This document shows positions 45,328-53,122 of a stretch of DNA of 53,122 nucleotides, one piece after another (positions within the stretch are counted from its first letter, which is position 1; each line of letters begins with the position of its first letter). The stretch is taken from contig JAFGXP010000020.1 in the NCBI GenBank assembly GCA_016936535.1, positions 1 through 53,122 on the forward strand, read 5' to 3'. Below the pieces are notes generated by a model that made no database searches, was not told where the DNA came from, and saw nothing but the letters and a program-made list of their open reading frames with translations. Both the position numbers and the translations under genes were made by a program. The stretch comes from Thiotrichales bacterium (GTDB lineage: Bacteria > Pseudomonadota > Gammaproteobacteria > Thiomicrospirales > Thiomicrospiraceae).

Positions 45328-46299
45328 TTACTTGGTGTGATAAGCCACAACTTTTGCAACTTCGTTTTTCGAGCCAAGCACCACTGGTACACGGTCGTGA
45401 ATGCCTTTTGGCTCAACGTCCATAATGTCCAGGCGTCCGGTAGAAGAGGCACCGCCTGCTTGTTCAACTAGCATAGACATTGGGTTACCTTCATACATTA
45501 GGCGTAGTTTGCCAGGTTTTGAAGGGTCGCGCTTGTCCCATGGGTACATGAAAATACCACCGCGCATTAGAATGCGGTGCACTTCTGCTACCATCGAAGC
45601 AACCCAGCGCATATTGTAACGTTTACCGAGCGGGCCTTCCTCGCCTTTCAAGCAATCGTCGATGTACTGTTTCATCTCAGGTTCCCAGAAGCGTTGGTTT
45701 GACATGTTGATAGCAAATTCGGCGGTATCAGCCGGAATTTGTACGCCAGATTTAGTCAGAACGAACTCGCCAACTGTGGTGTCTAGAGTGAAAATATTCA
45801 CGCCTTTACCTGTGGTCATAACCAATAAAGAAGAAGGGCCATACAAAACGTAACCTGCCGCGACCTGGTTGCGACCATTTTGTAGGAAGACTTCTTGGTT
45901 ATCGCCAGCGCGCTCGTCTTTCGCTTCTAGTACAGAGAAGATCGTGCCAACAGAAAGGTTAACGTCAATGTTAGAGGATCCGTCTAATGGATCGAAGGTC
46001 ACTAGGTATTTGCCAGTGGTTGATCCTGCAACAGTGTAGTCTTCTTCTTCTGAACCAATACCGCGAACGTAAGGGTTGGCAATCAAAATATCTTTGAGTA
46101 GGTCATTGGAGATAACGTCTAATTTCTTTTGAGTTTCACCCTGGACGTTTTCCGCTTCAGTGGCACCTAAGATGCCTGCTAGCGCGCCTTGACGAAGCTT
46201 AAAAGCGATGTCTTTACAGGCGACCATAATGTCGTTAATTACCAATTCGAGTTCTGCAGGACAGCCGTCTGCCGCCAGTACTTGATCCAATCTTTTCAT
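45328..46299 (-). CDS. fbp: Fructose-1,6-bisphosphatase, class I
   Basis: Makes fructose-6-phosphate in gluconeogenesis and, in autotrophs, in the Calvin cycle. From ATG 46299 the protein has 323 residues. Conserved parts are [29 protein letters not shown] (metal site), [15 protein letters not shown] and GGIFMYPWD. An in-frame GTG at 46311 is possible, but GAGA then sits better before the ATG. ppa follows downstream on the same strand. Confidence 0.96.
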   Translation of the reverse strand: MKRLDQVLAADGCPAELELVINDIMVACKDIAFKLRQGALAGILGATEAENVQGETQKKLDVISNDLLKDILIANPYVRGIGSEEEDYTVAGSTTGKYLVTFDPLDGSSNIDVNLSVGTIFSVLEAKDERAGDNQEVFLQNGRNQVAAGYVLYGPSSLLVMTTGKGVNIFTLDTTVGEFVLTKSGVQIPADTAEFAINMSNQRFWEPEMKQYIDDCLKGEEGPLGKRYNMRWVASMVAEVHRILMRGGIFMYPWDKRDPSKPGKLRLMYEGNPMSMLVEQAGGASSTGRLDIMDVEPKGIHDRVPVVLGSKNEVAKVVAYHTK

Positions 46300-46505
46300 C
46301 GAGTTTCTCACTGTTTAAATTGAAATAAAAATTCCGCTAATGATACCATGCGTGCAAAAAAAATCGCAAACCTTTTGCCTGTAAAGGGCTGCGAGCCAAG
46401 CGCGGCTTCTAGGGAATGGATGCCGCAGACCAAGATGAGTTTTGGACTGCCTTGTTACGGATGTGGAAATAAGCCGTGGTCGGGTGGGTTGTTTCTGAGT
46501 TAAAA

Positions 46506-47942
46506 ATGAAGTTTATCCTAAAGTTTTTTCCTGAGATTATGGTCAAGGGAACGCCGGTCAAAAAGCATTTTGTTGCGATTTTGACCGACAATCTGAGGCG
46601 TTTGTTACAACGCATAGATCCACAAATTGGTTACCATCGCTTTCACGATAAGATCGAAGTCTATGCGCCGGATAGCGCTCACCTTGCGGTGCGTGATCTG
46701 CTGCAGCGCACACCTGGGATTCAGCAGTTTTGGGAAGTAGAGGCCTTTGAAGTGGCACACGATTTGGCGCAAATTGCCTATCAAGCCGAAGTGTTTTATC
46801 GTCAGGCGATTGTGGGGAAAACCTTTGTCGTGCGCGTTAAACGAACCGGAAGCCATGCGTTTAATTCGATTGACGTGGCTCGTTATGTTGGCGAACATTT
46901 ATTTGAATTGGGCGAAAGTGCCGGTGTCGATCTCAAAGCGCCCCAAGTAGTCGTCAAACTGGATTTGTTTGATCAGACACTGAATGTGGTGACCGGTCAA
47001 TTCGAGGGCTTAGGGGGTTATCCTTTGGGCAGTTTAGGCGAGGTGCTTTCGCTGATGTCCGGTGGTTTTGATTCGACCGTGGCCAGTTACTTGGCGATGA
47101 AACGCGGGTTAAAAACCCATTATGTGTTTTTCAATCTAGGGGGTGCGGCTCACGAAATTGGGGTAAAGCAGGTTGCCCTCTATCTATGGAGTCGTTATGG
47201 TTCCTCGCATCGGGTTAAGTTTATCAGCGTGCCGTTTGAAGCGGTTGTGGCAGAGATTTTTCGTAGCTCGCACGAGAGTTATATGGGCGTGATGCTCAAG
47301 CGAATGATGCTCAAGGCGTCGGAACAAATTGCCGAGGCGCTTGGAATTGATACTTTGCTGACAGGTGAAAGTGTGGCTCAGGTCAGCAGTCAAACCTTAC
47401 GCAATTTAGCGGTGATTGATTCGATGACTTCTAAGTTGGTGCTGCGCCCGCTGGCAATGATGGATAAGCCCGATATTATGGCGCTGGCGGATCGAATTGG
47501 AACCCGAGTGTTTGCTGAATCGATGCCAGAATATTGTGGAGTGATTTCTCGTAATCCGGTGACGAGCGCTTCGTTTGAGCGAGCCGAGCGCGAAGAGCGC
47601 GATTTTGATTGGTCGATTCTGCAGCAGGTCATTGCTCAGGCTCAAATATTGAATGTCGATCAAATTGTAGAAGCGATTAACCTTCAGCAGGCGGTTGAGG
47701 TTTGTCATCAAGTCGGTGAATGTGAGTTGATTGATATTCGTCGTGACGCGGAGCGTCGAGCACGGCCACTGTCTTTACCGCATCAAGCCATTCCTTTTAC
47801 CGAATTGAATCGAGCTTTTAAACAATTAGATCCCCACCGATCTTATCTGCTTTATTGTGATAAGGGTGTGATGAGTCAACTCCACGCTCAGTATTTACGC
47901 GATGCCGGTTTTGATAATGTACGCGTTTACCGGCCGAAATAA
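46506..47942 (+). CDS. thiI: tRNA 4-thiouridine synthetase ThiI with rhodanese domain
   Basis: Adds sulfur to uridine 8 of tRNAs and can serve thiazole synthesis. The 478-residue protein has an N-terminal ferredoxin-like and THUMP region (about 1-165), the PP-loop SGGFDS at 185-190, and a C-terminal rhodanese domain. Cys344 in PEYCGVISRNP and Cys450 in YLLYCDKGVMS correspond to the E. coli disulfide pair Cys344 and Cys456, so the persulfide mechanism looks intact. ATG 46506 has only a weak GAG ahead; the frame opens further upstream at 46476. Confidence 0.94.
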   Translation: MKFILKFFPEIMVKGTPVKKHFVAILTDNLRRLLQRIDPQIGYHRFHDKIEVYAPDSAHLAVRDLLQRTPGIQQFWEVEAFEVAHDLAQIAYQAEVFYRQAIVGKTFVVRVKRTGSHAFNSIDVARYVGEHLFELGESAGVDLKAPQVVVKLDLFDQTLNVVTGQFEGLGGYPLGSLGEVLSLMSGGFDSTVASYLAMKRGLKTHYVFFNLGGAAHEIGVKQVALYLWSRYGSSHRVKFISVPFEAVVAEIFRSSHESYMGVMLKRMMLKASEQIAEALGIDTLLTGESVAQVSSQTLRNLAVIDSMTSKLVLRPLAMMDKPDIMALADRIGTRVFAESMPEYCGVISRNPVTSASFERAEREERDFDWSILQQVIAQAQILNVDQIVEAINLQQAVEVCHQVGECELIDIRRDAERRARPLSLPHQAIPFTELNRAFKQLDPHRSYLLYCDKGVMSQLHAQYLRDAGFDNVRVYRPK

Positions 47943-48001
47943 CCCCCATTTTCTTGCGTAAGTGCGTCAGGATAAGTCAAGTTGTTTCTTGAGGAGTCAT
48001 G

Positions 48002-48982
48002 ATGAAAGCGATTGTGTACCAGCGCTATGGAGCACCCGAAGTGCTGCAATTGACCGAAATGGAAAAGCCGATTCCTAAGAATAATGAGGTCTTGATTAAG
48101 CTTTATGCGACCACGGTAAATGCCGGAGATTGGCGGTTGAGGAGTCTTCAAGTGCCAGCGGGTTTTGCGCTCATAATGCGTTTGTTATTTGGAATTAGAC
48201 GGCCTAGACAGCCGATTCTTGGATCGGAGCTTGCAGGTGAAATTGAGTCTGTCGGCAAGGACGTCAGCAAGTTTAAAATCGGTGACCAAGTCTTTGCCTT
48301 TACCGATACGCATCTAGGTTGTTATGTTGAGTACAAGTGCTTGCCAGAAGACAGCGCCATTGCACTCAAGCCATCCAACCTCAGCTATAAAGAGGCTGCA
48401 GCCCTGTCTTTTGGTGGCACAACGGCGCTAGATTTCTTGCGTCAAGGTGCGCTGCAGAGCGGGGAAAGTCTTTTGATTAATGGCGCCTCTGGCGGGGTTG
48501 GTACAGCCGCGTTGCAGCTTGCTAAGTATTTTGGGGCAAAGGTCACTGCGGTCTGCGGTGCAGCGAATGTCGAGTTGGTTCGATCCTTGGGAGCGGATGA
48601 AGTCATTGATTACACTCAAGAAGACTTCATGCGTAAGGAAAAGACCTATGACATCATTATGGATGCTGTTGGCACAGCGTCCTTCTCCCGCTGCAAAGAT
48701 TCGCTGAAAAAAGATGGACGTTTGTTACTGCTGGTGGCGGGATTGCCGACTATGCTGGAGGTTCTATGGGCATCCCTGACTACTGACAAGAAAATCCTTG
48801 TAGGGCCGGCTAGGGGGCGAGCAGAAGATTTGCGTTTTCTCGCGGCGCTGGCCGAAGCCGGTGTCTTTAAGCCGGTTATTGATCGCTGTTATTCATTCGA
48901 GCAGATAGTCGATGCGCATCACTATGTGGATACGCGACGAAAGAATGGTAATGTCATTATTACTTGGGTAAAGGATGTTTGA
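48002..48982 (+). CDS. Zinc-free MDR-family NAD(P)H:quinone oxidoreductase-like protein
   Basis: A 326-residue cytoplasmic medium-chain dehydrogenase/reductase. The GroES-like N-terminal domain (PEVLQLTEMEKPIP) lacks the cysteine zinc ligands of alcohol dehydrogenases. The Rossmann domain shows NGASGGVGTAALQLAKYFGAKVTAV. These features match the QOR/zeta-crystallin branch; substrates are usually quinones or activated alkenes and cannot be told. GAGGAG lies five bases before ATG 48002. It stands alone after thiI. Confidence 0.8.
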   Translation: MKAIVYQRYGAPEVLQLTEMEKPIPKNNEVLIKLYATTVNAGDWRLRSLQVPAGFALIMRLLFGIRRPRQPILGSELAGEIESVGKDVSKFKIGDQVFAFTDTHLGCYVEYKCLPEDSAIALKPSNLSYKEAAALSFGGTTALDFLRQGALQSGESLLINGASGGVGTAALQLAKYFGAKVTAVCGAANVELVRSLGADEVIDYTQEDFMRKEKTYDIIMDAVGTASFSRCKDSLKKDGRLLLLVAGLPTMLEVLWASLTTDKKILVGPARGRAEDLRFLAALAEAGVFKPVIDRCYSFEQIVDAHHYVDTRRKNGNVIITWVKDV

Positions 48983-49130
48983 CCCGACCTTATGTCGCTC
49001 AGGCTTCCCTTGTTCTGATGTTGGTTTAGGTTGTTGACGCCTTGAGGGCCGGAAGCAAGCACAGCGCTCGACCTTATTTAGGTTCAAGTTATGTTCAAGA
49101 TTTATATCCAAGCAAACCGGAACCGAAGGG

Positions 49131-50786
49131 TTACCGAGCCGGCAGATTAAGAGGCGCGTCTAAAGTGTCTTGGTTTTTGGGCGTAAAGGGTCGAATGTTT
49201 GGCAGCAGGGTGTCTGCCTTGCCTGCTTCAGTGGGGGCGAGTGTTTCGATCAAGATTTCTAGACGCAAATCGTCGCTAATCGGTTGGGTTTGCGGCACGA
49301 TGGTATCGGCGGTTGCGTTCAAATGACGTTGTTTTAACAGGTTTTTTTCTTCTTGCAGTTGATTGGCGAGTTTAAACGCCGCTTTCGTTTTTTGAATAAA
49401 GGTGACGTAGTTTACCGTTTCGAGACCGATTTCATTGCGAGCAACGGTCTCGACATGAAAAAACCATTTGTTTGGGTTGAGCCCTTGTTTTTTGGCAATC
49501 CGCTGTAATTGACGAATTCGGCCAGGTCCAGCATTGTAAGCGGCAAGCGCAAAGTTAATTTGATCCTCAACACTGTATTGCGGACCCTGAAAAAAGGTAT
49601 CGCGTAAAAACGCCAAATAACGAATGCCGGCGTGCAAATTACTTTCCATGTGCGTTTGAATGTTGGGAATCGCCACATTTTTTGATTTAGCCGTACTGGG
49701 TTTAATTTGCATAATGCCATAGGCGCCCCGTGGGCTGACGAGCGATTGATTAAATTTAGATTCCTTGTAAGCCTGAGCCGCAATCAAGTACCAATCAAAA
49801 TCGTAGAAGGTCGAATAGTTTTGCAGGTGTTGTTTTAGGCAGGGCACCTTATCCAGCGCAGTAAAATCTAAGGGCTTGTCGATCCATTTGGCACTTTCAA
49901 AATAGCGTCGATAAAGCATATTGCCAAGATAACGCCCTTGGCGACCAAAGTGTTCAATAAAGTGATTGAGCGAGTGCTTAAGTTCGGGTAAATCTTTATT
50001 AATCGCCCACGCAATCTCGCCGCCGTTACGAACCACAAAATCGTTGCGTACAATCAAATTATCAAAGCTTTGTTGGTAGAGATTGGCTAGGTGACTGTCG
50101 GTAATGGTGTAGGCAAACAAGCCGGCATTGACCATTTCCAGTAGATCTTCGGCCTCGAGCAGTTCATGCGCTTGAATAATTTCGATCGGTTGCAATCCTA
50201 AGCCCCCCAGCGCTTGGTTGATGCGTTGCAATTGCACGACATAGCTGCTGTTAGCCACCACAACGACCTGTTCACCGGCCAAATCTTCAAAGCGCAGAAT
50301 CGGTTTGGCAGCCTTGTGGGCTACTAAGATTTCATTGATGTCGCGCAGATAAGGATGGGTAAAATCGACCAGTTGTTTGCGTTCGGGGGTGATGGTTAAG
50401 CCGGAAGCGATAATATCCCCTTCGCCGCGTTGCAGAGCATCGAGCAACTGATTAAAGGGCCGTGTTAAAAAAACCAGATGGGTTTTAAAACGTTCTTGAC
50501 GTGGGCCGCGATTTAAGTAGTTTTCGTAAGCGGTCATGAGATCGTGTTCGAGGCCATGGGTGCCGTTTTCACTGTAAAAGAAGTTTGTGCGGTTATAGCT
50601 GACCAAGACACGCAGAATGCGTCTTTCACGAATGGCCTCTAAGTCGCCGATAAATTGACTGTTGATTCGCTTAGAGAGGGGTTCATCCTGAGCAGGCGCA
50701 GACCGAGCTTGCGTCATCAAGCTAAGGGCGAGAAAGCAAAAGAGACTCGCTAGGAGAATTTTCCAGTGTCTTGTTAGCGAACGCAT
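49131..50786 (-). CDS. mltF: Membrane-bound lytic murein transglycosylase F
   Basis: A 551-residue exported enzyme that cleaves peptidoglycan with anhydromuropeptide release. A signal peptide (ILLASLFCFLALSLMTQA) is followed by a solute-binding-protein-like regulatory domain (about 55-295: LRVLVSYNRTNFF, GEGDIIASGLTITPERK). The SLT domain follows with the catalytic Glu342 in AYKESKFNQ, then GIMQIKPST and NFALAAYNAGPGRI. There is a Cys inside the leader but no clear lipobox. The tail of about 60 residues is Pro/Thr-rich. GCGCAATGCG surrounds the start; no strong ribosome site. Confidence 0.93.
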   Translation of the reverse strand: MRSLTRHWKILLASLFCFLALSLMTQARSAPAQDEPLSKRINSQFIGDLEAIRERRILRVLVSYNRTNFFYSENGTHGLEHDLMTAYENYLNRGPRQERFKTHLVFLTRPFNQLLDALQRGEGDIIASGLTITPERKQLVDFTHPYLRDINEILVAHKAAKPILRFEDLAGEQVVVVANSSYVVQLQRINQALGGLGLQPIEIIQAHELLEAEDLLEMVNAGLFAYTITDSHLANLYQQSFDNLIVRNDFVVRNGGEIAWAINKDLPELKHSLNHFIEHFGRQGRYLGNMLYRRYFESAKWIDKPLDFTALDKVPCLKQHLQNYSTFYDFDWYLIAAQAYKESKFNQSLVSPRGAYGIMQIKPSTAKSKNVAIPNIQTHMESNLHAGIRYLAFLRDTFFQGPQYSVEDQINFALAAYNAGPGRIRQLQRIAKKQGLNPNKWFFHVETVARNEIGLETVNYVTFIQKTKAAFKLANQLQEEKNLLKQRHLNATADTIVPQTQPISDDLRLEILIETLAPTEAGKADTLLPNIRPFTPKNQDTLDAPLNLPAR

Positions 50787-51306
50787 TGCGCTACCGCATT
50801 GGAATTCATAAAGGAAAAGGCGTTAGGCATTAAAACTCTTCTGTTAATCTCGTGTTCCAGCGTTTTTGATGGCGGTGAACATTTAAAAAGCAATTTTTTG
50901 ATTTTGTCATAAAAACGCGATAGTGACTAAGTAAAATCTCTGACCATTGTTTGACTTTTTCCTTAAATGGTGCGGCTGCACAACGAAGATGCCCTTCAAA
51001 CAAGAGGGCTTTTACGATAATTTAATGACTTTTCACCGATGGATTTGCTAAGCATGGGGCGAATGCGTCATAATCCATTCCCGTAAACCCGCTCTCCTTT
51101 TTATTTAAGGAGAAAGAGTAGCAATCTGTGGCGCGCAAAGTACGGCGGGTTTGAGAAATTGGGCAAAGTTCGAAAAAGTGTCGAGTGGAAAAGTTTGACA
51201 CGCTTTCCCCAATATTTTGAGCACCAGATTGCTGCTGCGCCCTTGAGTGCAACTTAATCCAAATTAACTTAGATGGTAAATAGTGACTACTGAAATACTT
51301 GCAGAG
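50787..51306. other. 520-base region between divergent mltF and rnr
   Basis: No convincing gene on either strand. It contains a hairpin GCCCT/AGGGC with TTTT at about 50987-51014 that resembles a weak plus-strand terminator, and a TCTCCTT/AAGGAGA pair near 51090-51111. No tRNA fold was found. A small RNA ahead of rnr is possible but unsupported. Confidence 0.5.
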
Positions 51307-53122
51307 ATGAATGATCCTCACGCTGAGCGTGAAGCCGAAAAATACGATAACCCTATTCCAAGTCGCGAGTTCATCTTGCAGATGCTTGAAGATGTGGGCA
51401 GACCTTTACGCCAATTTGAAATCGCAAAAGAGTTGAGTGTCGATGAGGCGGATGAGGAGCGTTATGAAGCCTTGGCTCGTCGCTTGAAAGCCATGATTCG
51501 TGACGGTCAATTGGTACGCAATCGGCGTGGTGCTTTTGGCTTGTTAAAGAAAATGGATTTGGTCAAGGGCCGAGTGCTCGGCCATCCGGATGGGTTCGGT
51601 TTTGTGGTGCCAGATGAGGGCGGTAAAGACTTGTTCCTTTCTGAAAAAGAGATGCATAAAGTCATGCACGGTGACCGCGTAATTGCTTCGGTTGCCGGAG
51701 AGGATCGTCGCGGCCGTCAGGAAGGCATTATTGTTGAGGTGTCCGAGCATGCGACTAAGCAGTTGTTGGGTCGTTTGGCGTTTGATGGCAACCTTGCTTG
51801 GGTGCGCCCGAACAATAACCGGATTGCACAAGATATTTTTATTCCGCAAGATGGCCTGCTCAATGCACAAGCTGAGCAAATCGTATTGGTGGAAATTTTG
51901 CATCAGCCATCGGCTCGTTCTGGTCCAATCGGCAAGGTGATTGAAGTGGTCGGTGATTACATGGCGCCGGGCATGGAAATTGATTCGGCCATTCATGCAC
52001 ATGGCATTCCAAATACTTGGTCGGACGAGCTGACCGCTGAATTGGCGAACATTGGCGATGAGGTGACCGAAGCTGATTTGGAAGGGCGCAAGGATTTGCG
52101 TTCTTTGCAATTGGTAACGATCGACGGGGCCGATACGAAAGATTTCGACGATGCGGTTTTTGCCAAGCGCCGTAAAAATGGTTGGAAGTTGTTGGTGGCG
52201 ATTGCCGACGTATCCCACTATGTTCAAATTGGCAGCGAGCTGGATAAGGAAGCTTATAAACGTGGCAACTCGGTGTACTTTCCCCAGAGAGTAGTGCCAA
52301 TGTTGCCTTCCAAGTTATCGGATGGCTTGTGTTCGCTCAATCCGCACGTTGATCGTCTGTGTATTGTGGCCGATATGGCGATTGATGAAACCGGCAAGTT
52401 GGAGCGCACGCAGTTTTACTCCGCAGTGATGAATTCCAAAGCTCGTCTGACCTATTCGCAAGTCAATGAAATGATTACGCAACCGGATTCTGCCCTACGC
52501 GAGCAGTTTGCGGAGCAGCTTGAAAATATTGATACCCTCCATGAGTTGTTTCAGGTTTTGCAACAGGCGCGCGAAGAACGCGGTGCCTTGGAGTTTGAAA
52601 CCACAGAAACGCGGATTGTGTTTGATGATGAGCGCAAAATCAAAGAGATTGTGCCCGTGGTCCGCAATGATGCGCATAAGCTAATCGAAGAGTGCATGTT
52701 AATGGCCAACGTTGCCACGGCGCGTTTCTTGAAATGGCACAAGTTACCAATCGTTTATCGTGTGCACGAGCCGCCAATGGCCGATCGTTTGCAAAACTTA
52801 CGTACTTTCTTGGCGGATTTTGGTCTGAGCTTACAAGGTGGAGATACGCCGACTGCTCAGGATTTTGCTGTGGTCGCACGTGAAGTGGAAGGTAAGCCTT
52901 ATCAACATTTGGTGCAAACGGTGATGCTGCGTTCGATGAATCAAGCGGTTTATCATCCAGATAACAAAGGGCACTTTGGCTTAAATTACGAGAACTACAC
53001 CCACTTTACGTCGCCCATTCGTCGTTATCCTGATTTGCTTGTGCACCGCGCCATTCGTCATGTTTGGAGCAAAATGCCGGTTGAAAATTTTGCTTATGAT
53101 GAACTTAAAATGGTGGAAATGG
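51307..53122 (+). CDS. rnr: Ribonuclease R, 5' part (runs off the window)
   Basis: 3'-to-5' exoribonuclease of the RNase II family that degrades structured RNA. At least 605 residues are visible and the frame is open at the edge. The N-terminal EREAEKYDNPIPSREFIL matches E. coli RNase R. Two cold-shock RNA-binding domains follow (LVKGRVLGHPDGFGFVVP), then the RNB catalytic domain with TIDGADTKDFDDAV (Mg-binding aspartates) and TSPIRRYPDLLVHRAIRH. ATG 51307 aligns with the E. coli start; GTG 51283 is also in frame. Neither has a good ribosome site. The S1 domain lies beyond the edge. Confidence 0.95.
   Translation, partial: MNDPHAEREAEKYDNPIPSREFILQMLEDVGRPLRQFEIAKELSVDEADEERYEALARRLKAMIRDGQLVRNRRGAFGLLKKMDLVKGRVLGHPDGFGFVVPDEGGKDLFLSEKEMHKVMHGDRVIASVAGEDRRGRQEGIIVEVSEHATKQLLGRLAFDGNLAWVRPNNNRIAQDIFIPQDGLLNAQAEQIVLVEILHQPSARSGPIGKVIEVVGDYMAPGMEIDSAIHAHGIPNTWSDELTAELANIGDEVTEADLEGRKDLRSLQLVTIDGADTKDFDDAVFAKRRKNGWKLLVAIADVSHYVQIGSELDKEAYKRGNSVYFPQRVVPMLPSKLSDGLCSLNPHVDRLCIVADMAIDETGKLERTQFYSAVMNSKARLTYSQVNEMITQPDSALREQFAEQLENIDTLHELFQVLQQAREERGALEFETTETRIVFDDERKIKEIVPVVRNDAHKLIEECMLMANVATARFLKWHKLPIVYRVHEPPMADRLQNLRTFLADFGLSLQGGDTPTAQDFAVVAREVEGKPYQHLVQTVMLRSMNQAVYHPDNKGHFGLNYENYTHFTSPIRRYPDLLVHRAIRHVWSKMPVENFAYDELKMVEM

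Noticed and set aside
48983-49130. tRNA or small RNA gene between the oxidoreductase and mltF
   Set aside because: Short repeats GTTCAAG occur twice, but no cloverleaf, T-arm context or CCA end can be drawn.
1-53122. CRISPR arrays, intact insertion sequences, prophage genes or defence systems
   Set aside because: No regular spacer-repeat pattern, transposase, phage structural gene or known defence gene was seen on reading both strands.

Overview
This 53 kb window looks like core chromosome of a gammaproteobacterium. Gene content and protein sequences point, by inference only, to a sulfur-oxidising autotroph of the Thiomicrospira / Hydrogenovibrio / Thiomicrorhabdus type. The hints are a small periplasmic protein resembling the SoxXA-binding protein SoxK, a fructose-1,6-bisphosphatase, pyrophosphatase and PEP carboxylase group, E. 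coli-like synteny (alaS-csrA-tRNA-Ser, pcnB-folK-panB-panC, cinA/pncC-recA-recX-alaS), and many YbiT/RluF/NadN-type proteins. I see no CRISPR array, intact insertion sequence, prophage or rRNA operon.

Layout. 1-5 kb: a TonB-dependent receptor with a possible Fur-type box; an RDD membrane protein and serB on the minus strand; a lone CbiM-like permease; the SoxK-like gene. 5-9 kb: guaB and guaA for GMP synthesis, separated by a strong hairpin, then tadA. 9-12.3 kb: a short chemotaxis block, cheD, cheA and a CheZ-like phosphatase. 12.6-18 kb: a secreted DUF302-like protein, htpG with a sigma-32-like promoter, a cysteine-free thioredoxin-fold protein and the ABC-F protein YbiT. 18.2-23.2 kb: a compact minus-strand operon mutS, cnoX, DUF5718, DUF1415. 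23.4-28.4 kb: an orphan DUF1778 antitoxin-like gene, nadN (periplasmic NAD nucleotidase), pncC (NMN deamidase), recA and recX. 28.5-34.6 kb: alaS, csrA, tRNA-Ser(GCU) followed by what looks like the relic of an integrase start, arsB and rluF, then tRNA-Arg(ACG) behind two consensus promoters. 34.7-41.6 kb: a small secreted protein, trpS and a methyltransferase on the minus strand; pcnB, folK, panB, panC on the plus strand; panD convergent across a very long perfect inverted repeat. 41.7-46.3 kb: ppc, ppa and fbp on the minus strand. 46.5-53.1 kb: thiI, an MDR oxidoreductase, mltF, and the start of rnr running off the right edge.

Functional links. nadN and pncC could act in sequence: extracytoplasmic NAD breakdown, then NMN deamidation. 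folK and panBCD gather folate and pantothenate steps. ppa, fbp and ppc fit carbon assimilation. TadA and its expected substrate, tRNA-Arg(ACG), are both present. The chemotaxis block carries only signal-output and adaptation parts, so receptors, CheW, CheY, CheR and CheB must lie elsewhere. The least explained items are the shared C-terminal tails of CheD and the CheZ-like protein, the second stable-RNA promoter upstream of tRNA-Arg, the integrase relic beside tRNA-Ser, the palindrome touching the nadN ribosome site, and the secreted genes of unknown function. All calls come from reading the sequence and recalled family knowledge; no search was run.
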